Shown here: piece after piece, positions 8,783 through 16,703 of the stretch
Layout: each line of letters begins with the position of its first letter
Position numbering within the stretch: position 1 is the first letter of the stretch
Assembly (NCBI GenBank): GCA_905221605.1
Contig: CAJNDS010000486.1
Span: 1 to 20,000, forward strand
DNA from: Symbiodinium natans
Lineage: Eukaryota; Sar; Dinophyceae; Suessiales; Symbiodiniaceae
Reading direction: 5' to 3'
DNA length: 20,000 nt
Notes under the pieces: generated by a model
The model's input: only the letters and a program-made list of their open reading frames with translations
Database searches by the model: none
Told to the model about the DNA's origin: nothing
Translations under genes and position numbers: made by a program

Positions 8783-9486
8783 ATCGCGGCTCGATTTGGC
8801 CAAATTTTGCCGGGCAGCCTGCGGGCAAAATTTGGCCAAATCGGGCTGCTCTTCGTATGCCATGAGAAATGCGCGGCTCGATTTGGCCAAATTTTGCCCG
8901 TAGGCTTGCCCGGCAAAATTTGGCCAAATCGAGCCGCCATTTCTCATCGCGTAAGACTAGCAGCCCGATTTGGCCAATTTTGCCGCAGGTACTTCCGGCA
9001 AAATTGGCAAATCGGCCGCGATAAGTTTAAATAATTTCGGGCCTCCAGAAAGGCGCGGCTCGATTTGGCCAGATTTTGCCGGGCAGTCTGCGGGCAAAAT
9101 TTGGCCAAATCGGGCTGCTCGTCGAACGCGATGAGAAATGCGCGGCTCGATTTGGCCAAATTTTGCCGGGCAGCCTCCGGGCAAAATTTGGCCAAATCGA
9201 GCCGCGCCTTTCTGAAGGCCCGAAATTTTTAAACTATCGCGGCTCGATTTGGCCAAATTTTGCCGGGCAGCTTCCGGGCAAAATTTGGCCAAATCGGGCT
9301 GCCCTTCGTATGCGATGAGAAATGCGTGGCTCGATTTGGCCAAATTTTGCCCGGAGGCTGCCCGGCAAAATTTGGCCAAATCGAGCCGCGATAGTTTAAA
9401 TAATTTCGGGCCTCCAGAAAGGCGCGGCTCGATTTGGCCAAATTTTGCCGGGCAGCCTCCGGGCAAAATTTGGCCAAATCGAGCTG
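8783..9486. repeat. Nested-palindrome array, copy 2 (eight units)
   Basis: It has the same eight-unit order and linker orientations as 6651-7359. Units start near 8787, 8876, 8962, 9056, 9141, 9240, 9326 and 9425. Seven are near-identical to their counterparts. The third (about 8957-9032) has a cluster of one-base losses, mostly in short runs of identical bases, which breaks its stems. Confidence 0.95.
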
Positions 9487-10027
9487 GGGGGGTGGGGTCT
9501 GGGGAATCCCCCCCATTTGGAAATAAATGAATTAATTGAATTAATTGAATTAATTGAATCAATTAATTCAATTAATTAAATTAATTCAATTAATTCCACC
9601 CCCCCTTTGGAAATAAATGAATTAATTGAATTAATTGAATTAATTGAATTAATTCAATTAATTCAATTAATTCAATTAATTCAATTAATTCAATTAATTC
9701 ATTTATTTCCAAAGGGGGGGAGGGGTGGGGGCTGGGGAATCCCCCCCATTTGGAAATAAAATTAATTCAATTAATTGACTTAATTGAATTAATGGAATTA
9801 ATTGAATTAATTGAATTAATTCCAATTAATTCAATTAATTCAATTAATTCAATTAATTCAATTTATTAAAGGGGGGGGGTTCAATTAATTCAATTAATTC
9901 AATTAATTCAACTAATTCAATTAATTCCACCCCCCCTTTGGAAATAAATGAATTAATTGAATTAATTGATTAAATTCATTAAATTCCAGGGGGAAAGTGG
10001 AAATTAAGGAATTTAATGAATTAAATT
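9487..10027. repeat. Palindromic AT modules, fourth cluster, with TTAAATTC foldback
   Basis: Modules at 9516-9597, 9606-9713 and 9749-9870 follow the same pattern, the last with irregular ends (ATTTATTAAAGGGG instead of CATTTATTTCCAAA). A one-armed run covers 9880-9930, and a TTAAATTC hairpin lies at about 9968-10027, equivalent to 7790-7850. Confidence 0.9.
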
Positions 10028-10051
10028 CTGTCTGTGCAACCCTACAGGACC

Positions 10052-10157
10052 TAAAATAGGGTCTATTTGGAACATGGCTCTTGTGAATAAGTATACGTTT
10101 TGGGGCCTGTTTTCCTCTTGTAAATACGATTCCCAGCTTCCAAATAGACCCTATTTA
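10052..10157. repeat. Foldback unit, second copy (single internal segment)
   Basis: Inverted ends at 10052-10072 and 10138-10157 match those at 7874 and 8024. The internal segment TTTGGAACATGGCTCTTGTG appears once, so this is the shorter form of the 7874-8043 unit. Confidence 0.75.
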
Positions 10158-10160
10158 AGC
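10131..10160 (-). repeat. 30-bp dispersed inverted repeat, right copy
   Basis: Exact reverse complement of 351-380. With that copy it brackets the whole AG-rich, satellite and palindrome block of about 9.8 kb. Confidence 0.85.
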
Positions 10161-10735
10161 TGCACACCCCCCCACCCCCCCCCCATGCTTCCCAACCATT
10201 CCACTCCATCCTTACCTCCCCCATTCCACTCCCCGACCTCTTCCCCATCTCTGCCCCCCCTCTCACCGTACCCCCAATCCCGCCCCTCTTCCCCTACCCC
10301 CCCATTCCATCCCCTACCCCCCCCCCCCCACTCCCACCACCAACCCCTTCCCCTCTCCCACTCCCCCTTCCCATCCCGCTCCCCTCCCCCCCCACCCCTT
10401 CCCCATGCAGGCCTACCCTCTCCCGCCTACTCCGCCCCTCACCGATCTCTGCTGTTTCAGGGCCAGTCCACGCCGATCAGCTGACTCACTTCCCTCACCA
10501 TCACCGTCCCCCCAACCCCCCCCCCTGGCCAGCTGGATATGGCCCCCAATGGCTCCATGCCCTTGATGGTCCCCTGGCCCTGTGCCTACTGGCTCATGGC
10601 CCCACAGTTTCACGGGCCTCTGGCCCTTTGCCTCCCCCAGACTCGATCAGATGACTGACTTTAAACCGCTCCGCTTGCTCCGCCCTTCCCCCCCACCCCC
10701 ACCCCCCCCCACCCCCCCCACCCCACCCACCTTGG
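10160..10735. repeat. C-rich polypyrimidine tract, second occurrence
   Basis: This is low-complexity C/T/A sequence with long C runs. It shares CACTCCCACCACCAACCCC (10329-10347) and CGCTCCGCTTGCTCCGCCCT (10667-10686) with the tract at 120-348. A middle stretch near 10440-10660 is less biased (GCTGTTTCAGGGCCAGTCCA, CTGGCCAGCTGGATATGGCC) but shows no recognisable gene. A proline-rich frame of 136 codons at 10074-10484 is compositional. Confidence 0.8.
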
Positions 10736-10779
10736 AAAATTTGGGGTCGGCGGCACTGGCGGTAGCCATTAAAAAACTT

Positions 10780-12010
10780 TCTAGGCTGACTAATGTTAAT
10801 AATACTCCCGTTCACTTCAATGGGAGTTCTTATTAGCCCCCAGTTCCAGAATTCCAGAATTCCAGAATCTGGAATTCGGGAACTCGGGGCCCCTGAAAAA
10901 TCTGGAATTCTGGAATTCTAAGAGCCGAGAGAAAGGTTACATTTTGAAATTAGAGACGGAAAATAAGAGTCTTATTAATCTTACCGAATAGGTTTCCTAT
11001 TTAAGATTAATCCTACTGCCGTTCATTTTACTGGGGGTTCGTATTAAATTGATAAGATTCCGAATAATTTTACTAGCATTCACTGTTTTTTTAAGTAGGA
11101 TTCCTGCATTTGTCTAATTGGGTTCGTATTAATTTCTAAAGGATGCCTATTAAAGGGTGCCTATTGGATTTATTCGGGTTAATATTGATTACTATTCATT
11201 TTCATCAGATTCCAAGTAGTTTGAATAGGGTTCTTAGTAATGTCAATAGCGTTCTTATTCCTAGTATTTTTTAAACATATTCCTATGATGTTAATGGGCT
11301 TCTTATTCAATTTCGAAAGGTTGCGTACAATTGTTAATTGGATTCTTTTTGCTTTGATAAGCTTCCAATTAATTTAAATAGGTTCCTGATTAATTTGAAT
11401 AGGCTTCGTATTCATGTTAACAGGGTCTCTCATTCATGTTGAAAGGATTCTTAATAATTTTCATAGGGATCCTACTAGATTCAACAGTGCTCCTACTGTT
11501 TTTTTGAATACTGGTCCCTATTCATGTCAATTGGACTCGAAATAATTCTATTGTAATTCTTAATAATTTTAACAGCAGTCCTATGAACAAAAAGTTTTAA
11601 TAGGTTCATAGTCATTTATTTCATCAGCGCGGCTCTTATTGTTTCAAAGGGTCCACGTTACTTCTTTATAGAACTTTATTGGCTCCTCTTAATCTTAATA
11701 GGATTCGTCTTCATGTTAAACGGATTCCTGTTACTCGTAAAAGAATTCACAGAAGTTTTTATAGGGTTCATATTCATTTTAATAGCATTCCTATGAATTC
11801 AAAAGGGTTCCTATTCATTTCAACGGGCTTCCTATGATTCCTTTGAGTTTAGGACTCCAAGAAATTAGAATAGGAGTCCTACTAATTTGATATGCTTCTA
11901 CATATTTAAACCAGATTCCTATCAATTGTACGTATTGACTTAAATAGGATTCTTATTGAATTCATACGAAATGAATCCGATTAAATTTAATAGGAACCCA
12001 AGTAAAACTA
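10780..12010. repeat. Highly degenerate 21-bp minisatellite field
   Basis: Breaking the sequence at AGG/GGG gives successive pieces of about 20-22 bp resembling AGGNTTCCTATTCATTTTAAT. Clear runs occur at about 11379-11500 (AGGTTCCTGATTAATTTGAA, AGGCTTCGTATTCATGTTAA) and at about 11760-11850 (AGGGTTCATATTCATTTTAA, AGCATTCCTATGAATTCAAA, AGGGTTCCTATTCATTTCAA). Identity between units is low, so simple tandem-repeat filters could miss it. Stops are frequent in all frames. About 55 units would fit. Confidence 0.7.
10843..10920. repeat. GAATTCCA hairpin
   Basis: CCAGAATTCCAGAATTCCAG at about 10846-10865 is complementary to TCTGGAATTCTGGAATTCT at 10901-10919. The loop holds another TCTGGAATTCGGGAA and GGGGCCCC. 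It sits immediately before the 65-bp direct repeat shared with the left edge of the window. Confidence 0.8.
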
Positions 12011-12325
12011 ACAGCAATCTAGCAATCTTATTGATAGTTTTTTACTTTTTTAAAACGTTTTTTTAACATTTAATAGTAATCCACGATCTCGAGCAAATTG
12101 TTCAGGTCACTTCTGTTTGAGCACTCGCTCGAGCAATGGCTGAGTGGATCTAATTATGTGAATTAAGCTTTTTGGAATCAACGAAGCTTATTCAAAGTCG
12201 CGAAATCAAGGACATTAGACACATTAGTGAAATTCAGTAAACTATTTAATGAATTTCTAAAACCCTACCATGACCAAACTGGGAGGCCGATCTGTCGGAC
12301 TTCAGGGAAGAGCATATGGAAGCGT
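12011..12325. other. Unassigned non-repetitive stretch
   Basis: No gene or RNA is recognised. It contains two CTCGAGCAA words about 40 bp apart and two AAGCTT sites near 12166 and 12185. A GGCTGAGTGG string near 12138 resembles the start of a class II tRNA, but no T-loop follows. Confidence 0.5.
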
Positions 12326-12333
12326 GGGTTTTT

Positions 12334-12477
12334 GGGGGGGGGGGGGGGGTACCATATATATATATATATATATATTATATGCTTGTTTTATATATATATA
12401 TATATATAATATAAAGAATGGAACACGTATATGAGCACGTACGCACCCGATCCCCCCTTCACCCCCCCCCCCCCCCC
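12334..12477. repeat. Poly-G16 / (TA)n / poly-C16 inverted structure
   Basis: Sixteen G at 12334-12349 and sixteen C at 12462-12477 bracket two TA runs (about 12354-12374 and 12389-12408). The TA runs are separated by TTATATGCTTGTTTTA. The G and C runs are equal in length and complementary, and the TA runs are self-complementary, so the 144-bp block could fold back. Homopolymer lengths should be treated with caution in any assembly. Confidence 0.85.
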
Positions 12478-12487
12478 AGTCCCCCTT

Positions 12488-12505
12488 CCCACACTGTGGT
12501 GTGGG
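12488..12505. repeat. Perfect 7-bp stem hairpin beside first telomere-like block
   Basis: CCCACAC, loop TGTG, GTGTGGG. It lies four bases before the first TTTAGGG block. There is no T tract typical of a terminator. Confidence 0.5.
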
Positions 12506-12508
12506 CTT

Positions 12509-12529
12509 TAAGGGTTTAGGGTTTAGGGT
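12509..12529 (+). repeat. Interstitial telomere-like block 1 (TTTAGGG)
   Basis: About three heptamers in TTTAGGG orientation: the leftmost block of the series. Confidence 0.85.
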
Positions 12530-12681
12530 GAACCCATACAAAGACTTAACATTTCATTTCTATGTTTGGCTTCGGCCATGCCTGAGGCATGTTCTATCTA
12601 TGGCTCGGGGTTGGCAGGTTTAATTATTCGGAACTTCCCAACTTCTGTCTTCTCGAGGATGCCTATACGTAGGGATGTACT

Positions 12682-12746
12682 GTTTAGGGTTTAGGGTTTA
12701 GGGTTCAGGGTTTAGGGTTCAGGGTTCAGGGTTTAGGGCTTAGGGT
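12682..12746 (+). repeat. Interstitial telomere-like block 2 (TTTAGGG/TTCAGGG)
   Basis: Nine heptamers mixing TTTAGGG and TTCAGGG, with a final CTTAGGG. Confidence 0.9.
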
Positions 12747-12826
12747 ACAAAGGTTGAAAGGTAGGGTTCAGGAGCTTGGGCACGAAAAGGTTGAAGGAAT
12801 TCGAAGCATTCGGCCGCTTCTAGAGA

Positions 12827-12934
12827 CTTAGGGGTTTAAGGTTTAGGGTTTAGGGTTGAGTTTGGGGTTTAGGGTTTAGGGTTAAGTTTGGGGTTTAGGG
12901 TTTAGGGTTTAGGGTTTAGGGGTTTAGGGGTTTG
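12827..12934 (+). repeat. Interstitial telomere-like block 3
   Basis: TTTAGGG heptamers are interrupted twice by G(A)AGTTTGGGG-type steps and end in octamers (TTTAGGGG). The internal AGTTTGGGGTTTAGGGTTTA segment is itself repeated. Confidence 0.9.
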
Positions 12935-13078
12935 GCTTCAGGTCTTACGAGACTGGGCCTAGGGTAAGATGCTCACGCGAAGAGGCTGCGGGGCGCAACC
13001 CACACCCTAAACCCGAAATCAACCCATGCACCAACCCATGGGTCCTGCAAGAAGCATCACAACCCCACGACATGATGT

Positions 13079-13190
13079 TAAACCCTAAACCCTAAGCCCT
13101 AAGCCCTAAGCCCTAAGCCCTAAGCCCTAAGCCCTAAGCCCTAAGCCCTAAACCCGAAACCCTGATTCTAAACCCTAAACCCTAAACCCT
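13079..13190 (-). repeat. Interstitial telomere-like block 4, with homogeneous CTTAGGG run
   Basis: Reverse orientation. The core at 13091-13146 is eight perfect copies of CCTAAGC (CTTAGGG on the other strand), flanked by ordinary CCCTAAA units. The sharp variant boundary points to local expansion of one mutated heptamer. Confidence 0.95.
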
Positions 13191-13597
13191 CAAATGCCAA
13201 TGTTCCTTTGTGAATCAGGTTCGGGATTTTGATGGATGGCGAGGTCTAGGAGTCCAAGGACCTGGGGTTTAGGGTTTAGGGTTTGGGGGGGGTGATGTGG
13301 GGGGTTTCCGAAATCAGGGGTGCCTTATTGGGGTCCTTATGATAAGGGAATCCGACTGTTTGGGGTCTATATTAGGGGTCCCTTATGTTCGTAAACTCCC
13401 ATATAACTTCCCGTGCTTATCCAGATAGCTGCTCTTGTGCGGAGGTGTCCAGTAAGCGACCATTGCTACCAGAACCCACTTATGAGCTCAAAGTCGTGAG
13501 CAAGCGATGCTTGTAACTTGTGACTCCTTCTCGAAGGGAAGTGAGTTTTTCACATGTCGTCAAGGTATGCAAACTCGGTGCTGAAAAGCTGCTCTTT
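13191..13597. other. Spacer with one short telomere-like block (13264-13290, plus strand)
   Basis: Block 5, about three heptamers ending in a G run, lies at 13264-13290. The rest is unique sequence with small inverted words such as CCTTATGATAAGG near 13337. No gene is recognised. Confidence 0.7.
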
Positions 13598-13616
13598 AAA
13601 CCCTAAACCCTAAACC
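13597..13616 (-). repeat. Interstitial telomere-like block 6 (CCCTAAA)
   Basis: Two to three reverse-orientation heptamers. Confidence 0.8.
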
Positions 13617-13723
13617 GAGTAGTTGCGGCATGGCTGCGTTCGTGCCAATAAACGGTGAGACTTGGGGGTTTACGAACAGAAGGGGCCCTGAACTTTGACC
13701 CCCAAAGTGTAGGATTAATTTAT

Positions 13724-13827
13724 CTTGGTAGCCCAGGAACCATCTTCTAACAAGGGCACAATTTTGGGGTTGGTTACTTTTATAAAGAAGCCAAAAAAAA
13801 CATGCAACCTATACCAGGGCTACCAAG
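13724..13827. repeat. Small foldback element 1
   Basis: Arms CTTGGTAGCCC (13724-13734) and GGGCTACCAAG (13817-13827) are perfect inverted copies about 104 bp apart end to end. The CTTGGTAG-type ends resemble those of the foldbacks at 14760 and 15118. No target-site duplication is evident. Confidence 0.65.
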
Positions 13828-13853
13828 TTATAATCAGGACCACAGTAAGGCAC

Positions 13854-13869
13854 CCCCTACATGTAGGGG
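13854..13869. repeat. 16-bp perfect palindrome
   Basis: CCCCTACATGTAGGGG is a perfect palindrome. A related GGGGCCCCTACATGTAATTT occurs near 13933 and CCCCCACATGTG near 13960. It lies in the 480-bp spacer between blocks 6 and 7, which otherwise holds no recognised gene. Confidence 0.8.
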
Positions 13870-14092
13870 CCCCTCACTGTACTAACTTTAGTTAAAGCAG
13901 TTGAGGGCCCTTGGAACCCTATTTATAACTAGGGGGCCCCTACATGTAATTTCAGAAACCCCCACATGTGAAAATGCACAGCTGGCCTACGGATCGCCAG
14001 CTGCACGCAGGCAAGCGTGACCAAGAAGGCGAAGGGCAAAGGTTCCGGGTAACAGCGTCTTCGCAGGCTCCGAGCCCTAAGCTTGAAGTCCT

Positions 14093-14153
14093 CAACCCTA
14101 AACCCTAAACCCTAAACCCTGAACCCTAAACCCTGAACCCTAAACCCTGAACC
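14093..14153 (-). repeat. Interstitial telomere-like block 7 (CCCTAAA/CCCTGAA)
   Basis: Reverse-orientation heptamers in which CCCTGAA alternates with CCCTAAA in the right half (TTCAGGG/TTTAGGG on the other strand), a 14-bp higher-order period. Confidence 0.9.
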
Positions 14154-14290
14154 TCCCCAACATCCTCAGCTACTTCTATCGGCTAGCGCTCTTCGGCTGC
14201 ATGTCAGGTTCCTGGGCTCTCGGTGGGTATCCAGGATGGCCCAAAAGACCCTCTAAACAAAATCCTAAGTATTGTTTAGGTGAGTGTTTG

Positions 14291-14378
14291 GGGTCTAGGG
14301 TTTAGGGTTTAGGGTTTGGGGTTTGGGGTTTGGGGTTTGGGGTTTGGGGTTTGGGGTTTGGGGTTTTGGGTTTGGGGT
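14291..14378 (+). repeat. Interstitial telomere-like block 8, mostly GGGTTTG
   Basis: Starts with three TTTAGGG units, then about eight units of TTTGGGG, one extended to TTTTGGG. A homogeneous variant run, as in block 4. Confidence 0.9.
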
Positions 14379-14465
14379 CCCTGAAGGGGCTGCCTTGGTA
14401 TTGTATGGCTTTCGGTCCTTGGGCCCAAGGGTTTCAGGGCGTTCAGGGGCTTTGGTTGGGAGGGT

Positions 14466-14487
14466 GGTTTAGGGTTTAGGGTTTAGG
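14466..14487 (+). repeat. Interstitial telomere-like block 9 (TTTAGGG)
   Basis: Three heptamers. Confidence 0.85.
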
Positions 14488-14671
14488 CCATAGCAGGGAT
14501 GAACATAGGGGGGTACTAGAAGCCCTCAAGGCTCTAGGCTTCCCAGGTGGGTGTTTGGGAGCTGGGGATTCTGCTTTCAGCCAGGCCTCGGCATTAGGCT
14601 TTAGGTCTTGAGTGCCAGTGGGGTGTGGATGTGGAGTCATTCCGGACAAGGCCATCCGAGATGAGTACGCA

Positions 14672-14740
14672 GGGGTTTTGGCGTTTTGGGGTTTTGGCGT
14701 TTTGGGGTTTTGGGGTTTTGGGGTTTGGGGTTTTGGGGTT
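14672..14740 (+). repeat. Block 10: GGGGTTTT octamer run (ciliate-like telomere word)
   Basis: Octamers GGGGTTTT and GGCGTTTT alternate, then pure GGGGTTTT with one heptamer. GGGGTTTT is the telomere repeat of hypotrich ciliates; here it more likely arose from the adjacent TTTGGGG variants. A 76-codon frame across it (14612-14842) is explained by the repeat. Confidence 0.9.
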
Positions 14741-14759
14741 GCCCCGCTTTTGTGGCCTC

Positions 14760-14844
14760 AGCTACCAGGACGGGCTATTACACCCTATCCCTTTGTAGGG
14801 TTGATTATGGGGATTATAGGGCCGAATAGCCCATCCTGGTAGCT
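14760..14844. repeat. Small foldback element 2
   Basis: Left arm AGCTACCAGGACGGGCTATT (14760-14779) pairs with right arm AATAGCCCATCCTGGTAGCT (14825-14844), 19 of 20 bases. CCCTAT and ATAGGG inside extend the stem. It lies between a GGGGTTTT block and a TTTAGGG block. Confidence 0.85.
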
Positions 14845-14880
14845 TGCGGGGTGGATGTTGTGACGAAGCCCATTCGAGGT

Positions 14881-14948
14881 GGGTTTAGGGTTTAGGGTTT
14901 AGGGTTTAGGGTTTAGGGTTTAGGGTTTAGGGTTTAGGGTTTAGGGTT
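14881..14948 (+). repeat. Interstitial telomere-like block 11 (perfect TTTAGGG)
   Basis: About nine uninterrupted perfect heptamers. Confidence 0.95.
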
Positions 14949-15117
14949 AATCAAGAGAACCCATTGTAACCCATGAACCTCCAAGTAGACGGCCCGAAGC
15001 CAGCTGACCGCCAAGTTTCTGAGAACATGGAGATCAGAAGGTCGATAAAGTCTCTGGACCAGGCCCGGACCTGCGGCCAGAGATGGGTTACGGGCAGAGC
15101 TTGGGATCTTCCCCCTG

Positions 15118-15352
15118 ATACTAACAGTCCTTGGTAGTTTTATAGAGTTCTTAAGGGAGGGGGTTCAGGTAGGTACCTAGAAAAACCTTAGGGAAGCGTG
15201 GGAAGCGCCAGGGAGTAGTGGGGGAAGTATTAGGGAATCTTGGGTTATATACCCTTGAAGCCCCCCTCCCTTAAGAACGCCCCTGAAGAACCCCATAGAA
15301 TAGGGGTTATAATAGGGGGTACGACAACCCCTATGAAGGACTGTTAGTATAA
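15118..15352. repeat. Large foldback element 3
   Basis: Outer arms ATACTAACAGTCCTT (about 15118-15132) and AAGGACTGTTAGTAT (about 15337-15351) are perfect inverted copies. Inner arms GTTCTTAAGGGAGGGGG (about 15147-15163) and CCCCCTCCCTTAAGAAC (about 15264-15280) are too. A further hairpin, ATAGGGGTT / AACCCCTAT, lies in the right half. A total of about 235 bp with nested arms and no open frame suggests a non-autonomous foldback element. Confidence 0.85.
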
Positions 15353-15359
15353 GGGGTTT

Positions 15360-15699
15360 AAATCCCCCCTCCAACAAAAAACATACAAAACTCCGCCACT
15401 GAAGGGGAGCAACTGATGATGATATGGCGATAAAGCATCATGTCGTAGATCGCTAACTTGTGTTCAGAGTTTCAAGCAGAAACCCTCGAAGCCGAAAATT
15501 GCTCTAGTAATGGACAGCTCGATTCAGATCATACATGCATGCGTTTGCGACAATGTGCCTTTCGATCCTTGCCGATCGTGAATAGATGCACATCGGCATT
15601 GACCCTGCAGCCAGGCAATGTGGCAAACAGCGACCGTCACTCAATATCGATGCCAAGTAACTCCCAAATCCACTCTGAGCTCGAAACCCTTACTTGCGC
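15360..15699. other. Spacer with unassigned 81-codon frame
   Basis: A plus-strand frame at 15458-15703 has unbiased composition and is not repeat-derived, but matches no family I recognise and has no clear start context. It stops at the boundary of the next telomere-like block. Coding is possible but unsupported. Confidence 0.3.
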
Positions 15700-15812
15700 T
15701 TAGGGTTTAGGGTTTAGGGTTTAGGGTTTAGGGTTTAGGGTTTAGGGTTTAGGGTTTAGGGTTTAGGGTTTCGGGTTTCGGGTTTAGGGTTTAGGGTTTT
15801 GGGTTTAGGGTT
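15700..15812 (+). repeat. Interstitial telomere-like block 12 (TTTAGGG, with TTTCGGG)
   Basis: About ten perfect heptamers, then two TTTCGGG, two TTTAGGG, one TTTTGGG and a last TTTAGGG. With blocks 15 and 16 it is one of the longest blocks. Confidence 0.95.
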
Positions 15813-16039
15813 GAAGGTTGAAGGCTACTACCGTACCCCATAGAAGGCGCCACCGAACCCAATATCGAAGCCCCAATGGACGTTCGAAAGCCCGAAGCAA
15901 GGAAGCCGAAGTTCGGGGTGTTGGGGCTCGCGATCCATCACGGCCACCATATCCTCAACGTCTCCAATAGCACCAAAAAAAATCCCCTCCTTGAAGACCC
16001 ACGGGCGAAAGGCAAGCCACTCAAACCAATCAAGCTCAT

Positions 16040-16099
16040 GGGTTTAGGGTTTAGGGTTTAGGGTTTAGGGTTTAGGGTTTAGGGTTTAGGGTTTAGGGT
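16040..16099 (+). repeat. Interstitial telomere-like block 13 (perfect TTTAGGG)
   Basis: About eight perfect heptamers. The 225-bp spacer to its left has a 61-codon frame (15876-16061) that runs into the repeat and is not recognised. Confidence 0.95.
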
Positions 16100-16449
16100 G
16101 GTTAATGTTGAGGTCAGGGTCGAATCAGGGTGCAGGGGGTCGGGAGTCAGGGGTCGGAAGGCTGTGCCCAAGGAGACTGATTCGGTCATGCCACTGGAGC
16201 TTTCTGGATGTCGCGATTGCCATGCATCCGACTACATCCGAATGCGCCAACAGTACAGCGCTCTTAGACTCAAGTTCCTCCTTCGCCGAGTCCAGGAAGA
16301 CTGTACTTCACCATTGCAAGATGTCAAAACCCTTTTTCAGCCTGGAGACCCAAAAGCCCTGCAGAAAGGAGTTTGTAGGATCTCACACCCCTGTGGCCCG
16401 CGCCAGGGCTGGTGGAGCGTGTAGGCAATGCGCCTCCACGGGGCTCCTT
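16100..16449. other. Spacer with unassigned 140-codon frame
   Basis: A plus-strand frame at 16105-16527 starts in the last telomere-like heptamers' flank and runs into foldback element 4. A second frame of 108 codons overlaps it at 16098-16424. The middle (about codons 33-105) has balanced amino-acid composition and is not repeat-derived, but I recognise no motif or family. An exon relic is possible; I do not call a gene. Confidence 0.3.
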
Positions 16450-16589
16450 GCTCAAGTTAAGGGGTATAAGGAGGGACCCCTAGAATATATACCTGATATA
16501 GTCCCTATACACCTAAGTAGCCCCTAAATGAACCCTAAATAACCCCCAAGGTCCCTTGTAAGGGTCCTCCTTTAGTCCCTTGATCAAGC
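16450..16589. repeat. Foldback element 4 (imperfect arms)
   Basis: The left arm begins GCTCAAGTTAAGGGGTATAA, then GGAGGGACCCCT. The right arm begins AAGGGTCCTCCTTTAGTCCC, then TTGATCAAGC. Reverse-complementing one onto the other pairs roughly 24 of 30 positions with small gaps. Like elements 1-3 it lies between telomere-like blocks. Confidence 0.65.
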
Positions 16590-16650
16590 TTTTTGGACGG
16601 CATCGAGTGGAGGGAGGGTTTAGGCTTTAGATTTAGGAATTCAAGGTTGC

Positions 16651-16690
16651 GGGGTTTAGGGTTTAGGGTTTAGGGTTTACGGTTTAGGGG
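16651..16690 (+). repeat. Interstitial telomere-like block 14, followed by shared 12-bp flank
   Basis: About five heptamers, one of them TTTACGG. The right flank CTTCGAGCTGCT (16692-16703) is identical to the right flank of block 16. Confidence 0.9.
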
Positions 16691-16703
16691 ACTTCGAGCT
16701 GCT

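Larger units (their letters stand above)
8061..10165. repeat. Segmental duplication, copy 2
   Basis: Copy 2 of the composite block at 5661-8060, in tandem and the same orientation. The nested-palindrome section is near-identical over most of its length, whereas the AT modules differ in copy number. This is expected if short modules turn over faster than the whole block. Confidence 0.9.

Noticed and set aside
10074-10484. 136-codon proline-rich frame
   Set aside because: It begins in the foldback unit and is otherwise C-rich low complexity; it resembles the frames over 129-397.
12130-12210. Possible class II tRNA starting near GGCTGAGTGG
   Set aside because: No anticodon arm or GGTTCGA-type T-loop follows at a suitable distance.
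12788-12798. Protein coding in telomere-region spacers generally
   Set aside because: Frames here are under 30 codons; the few longer ones (15458, 16105, 17762) have no recognised family and end in repeats.
14672-14740. Evidence for a ciliate genome from GGGGTTTT
   Set aside because: Surrounding blocks are TTTAGGG and TTTGGGG; the octamer is most simply a local variant.
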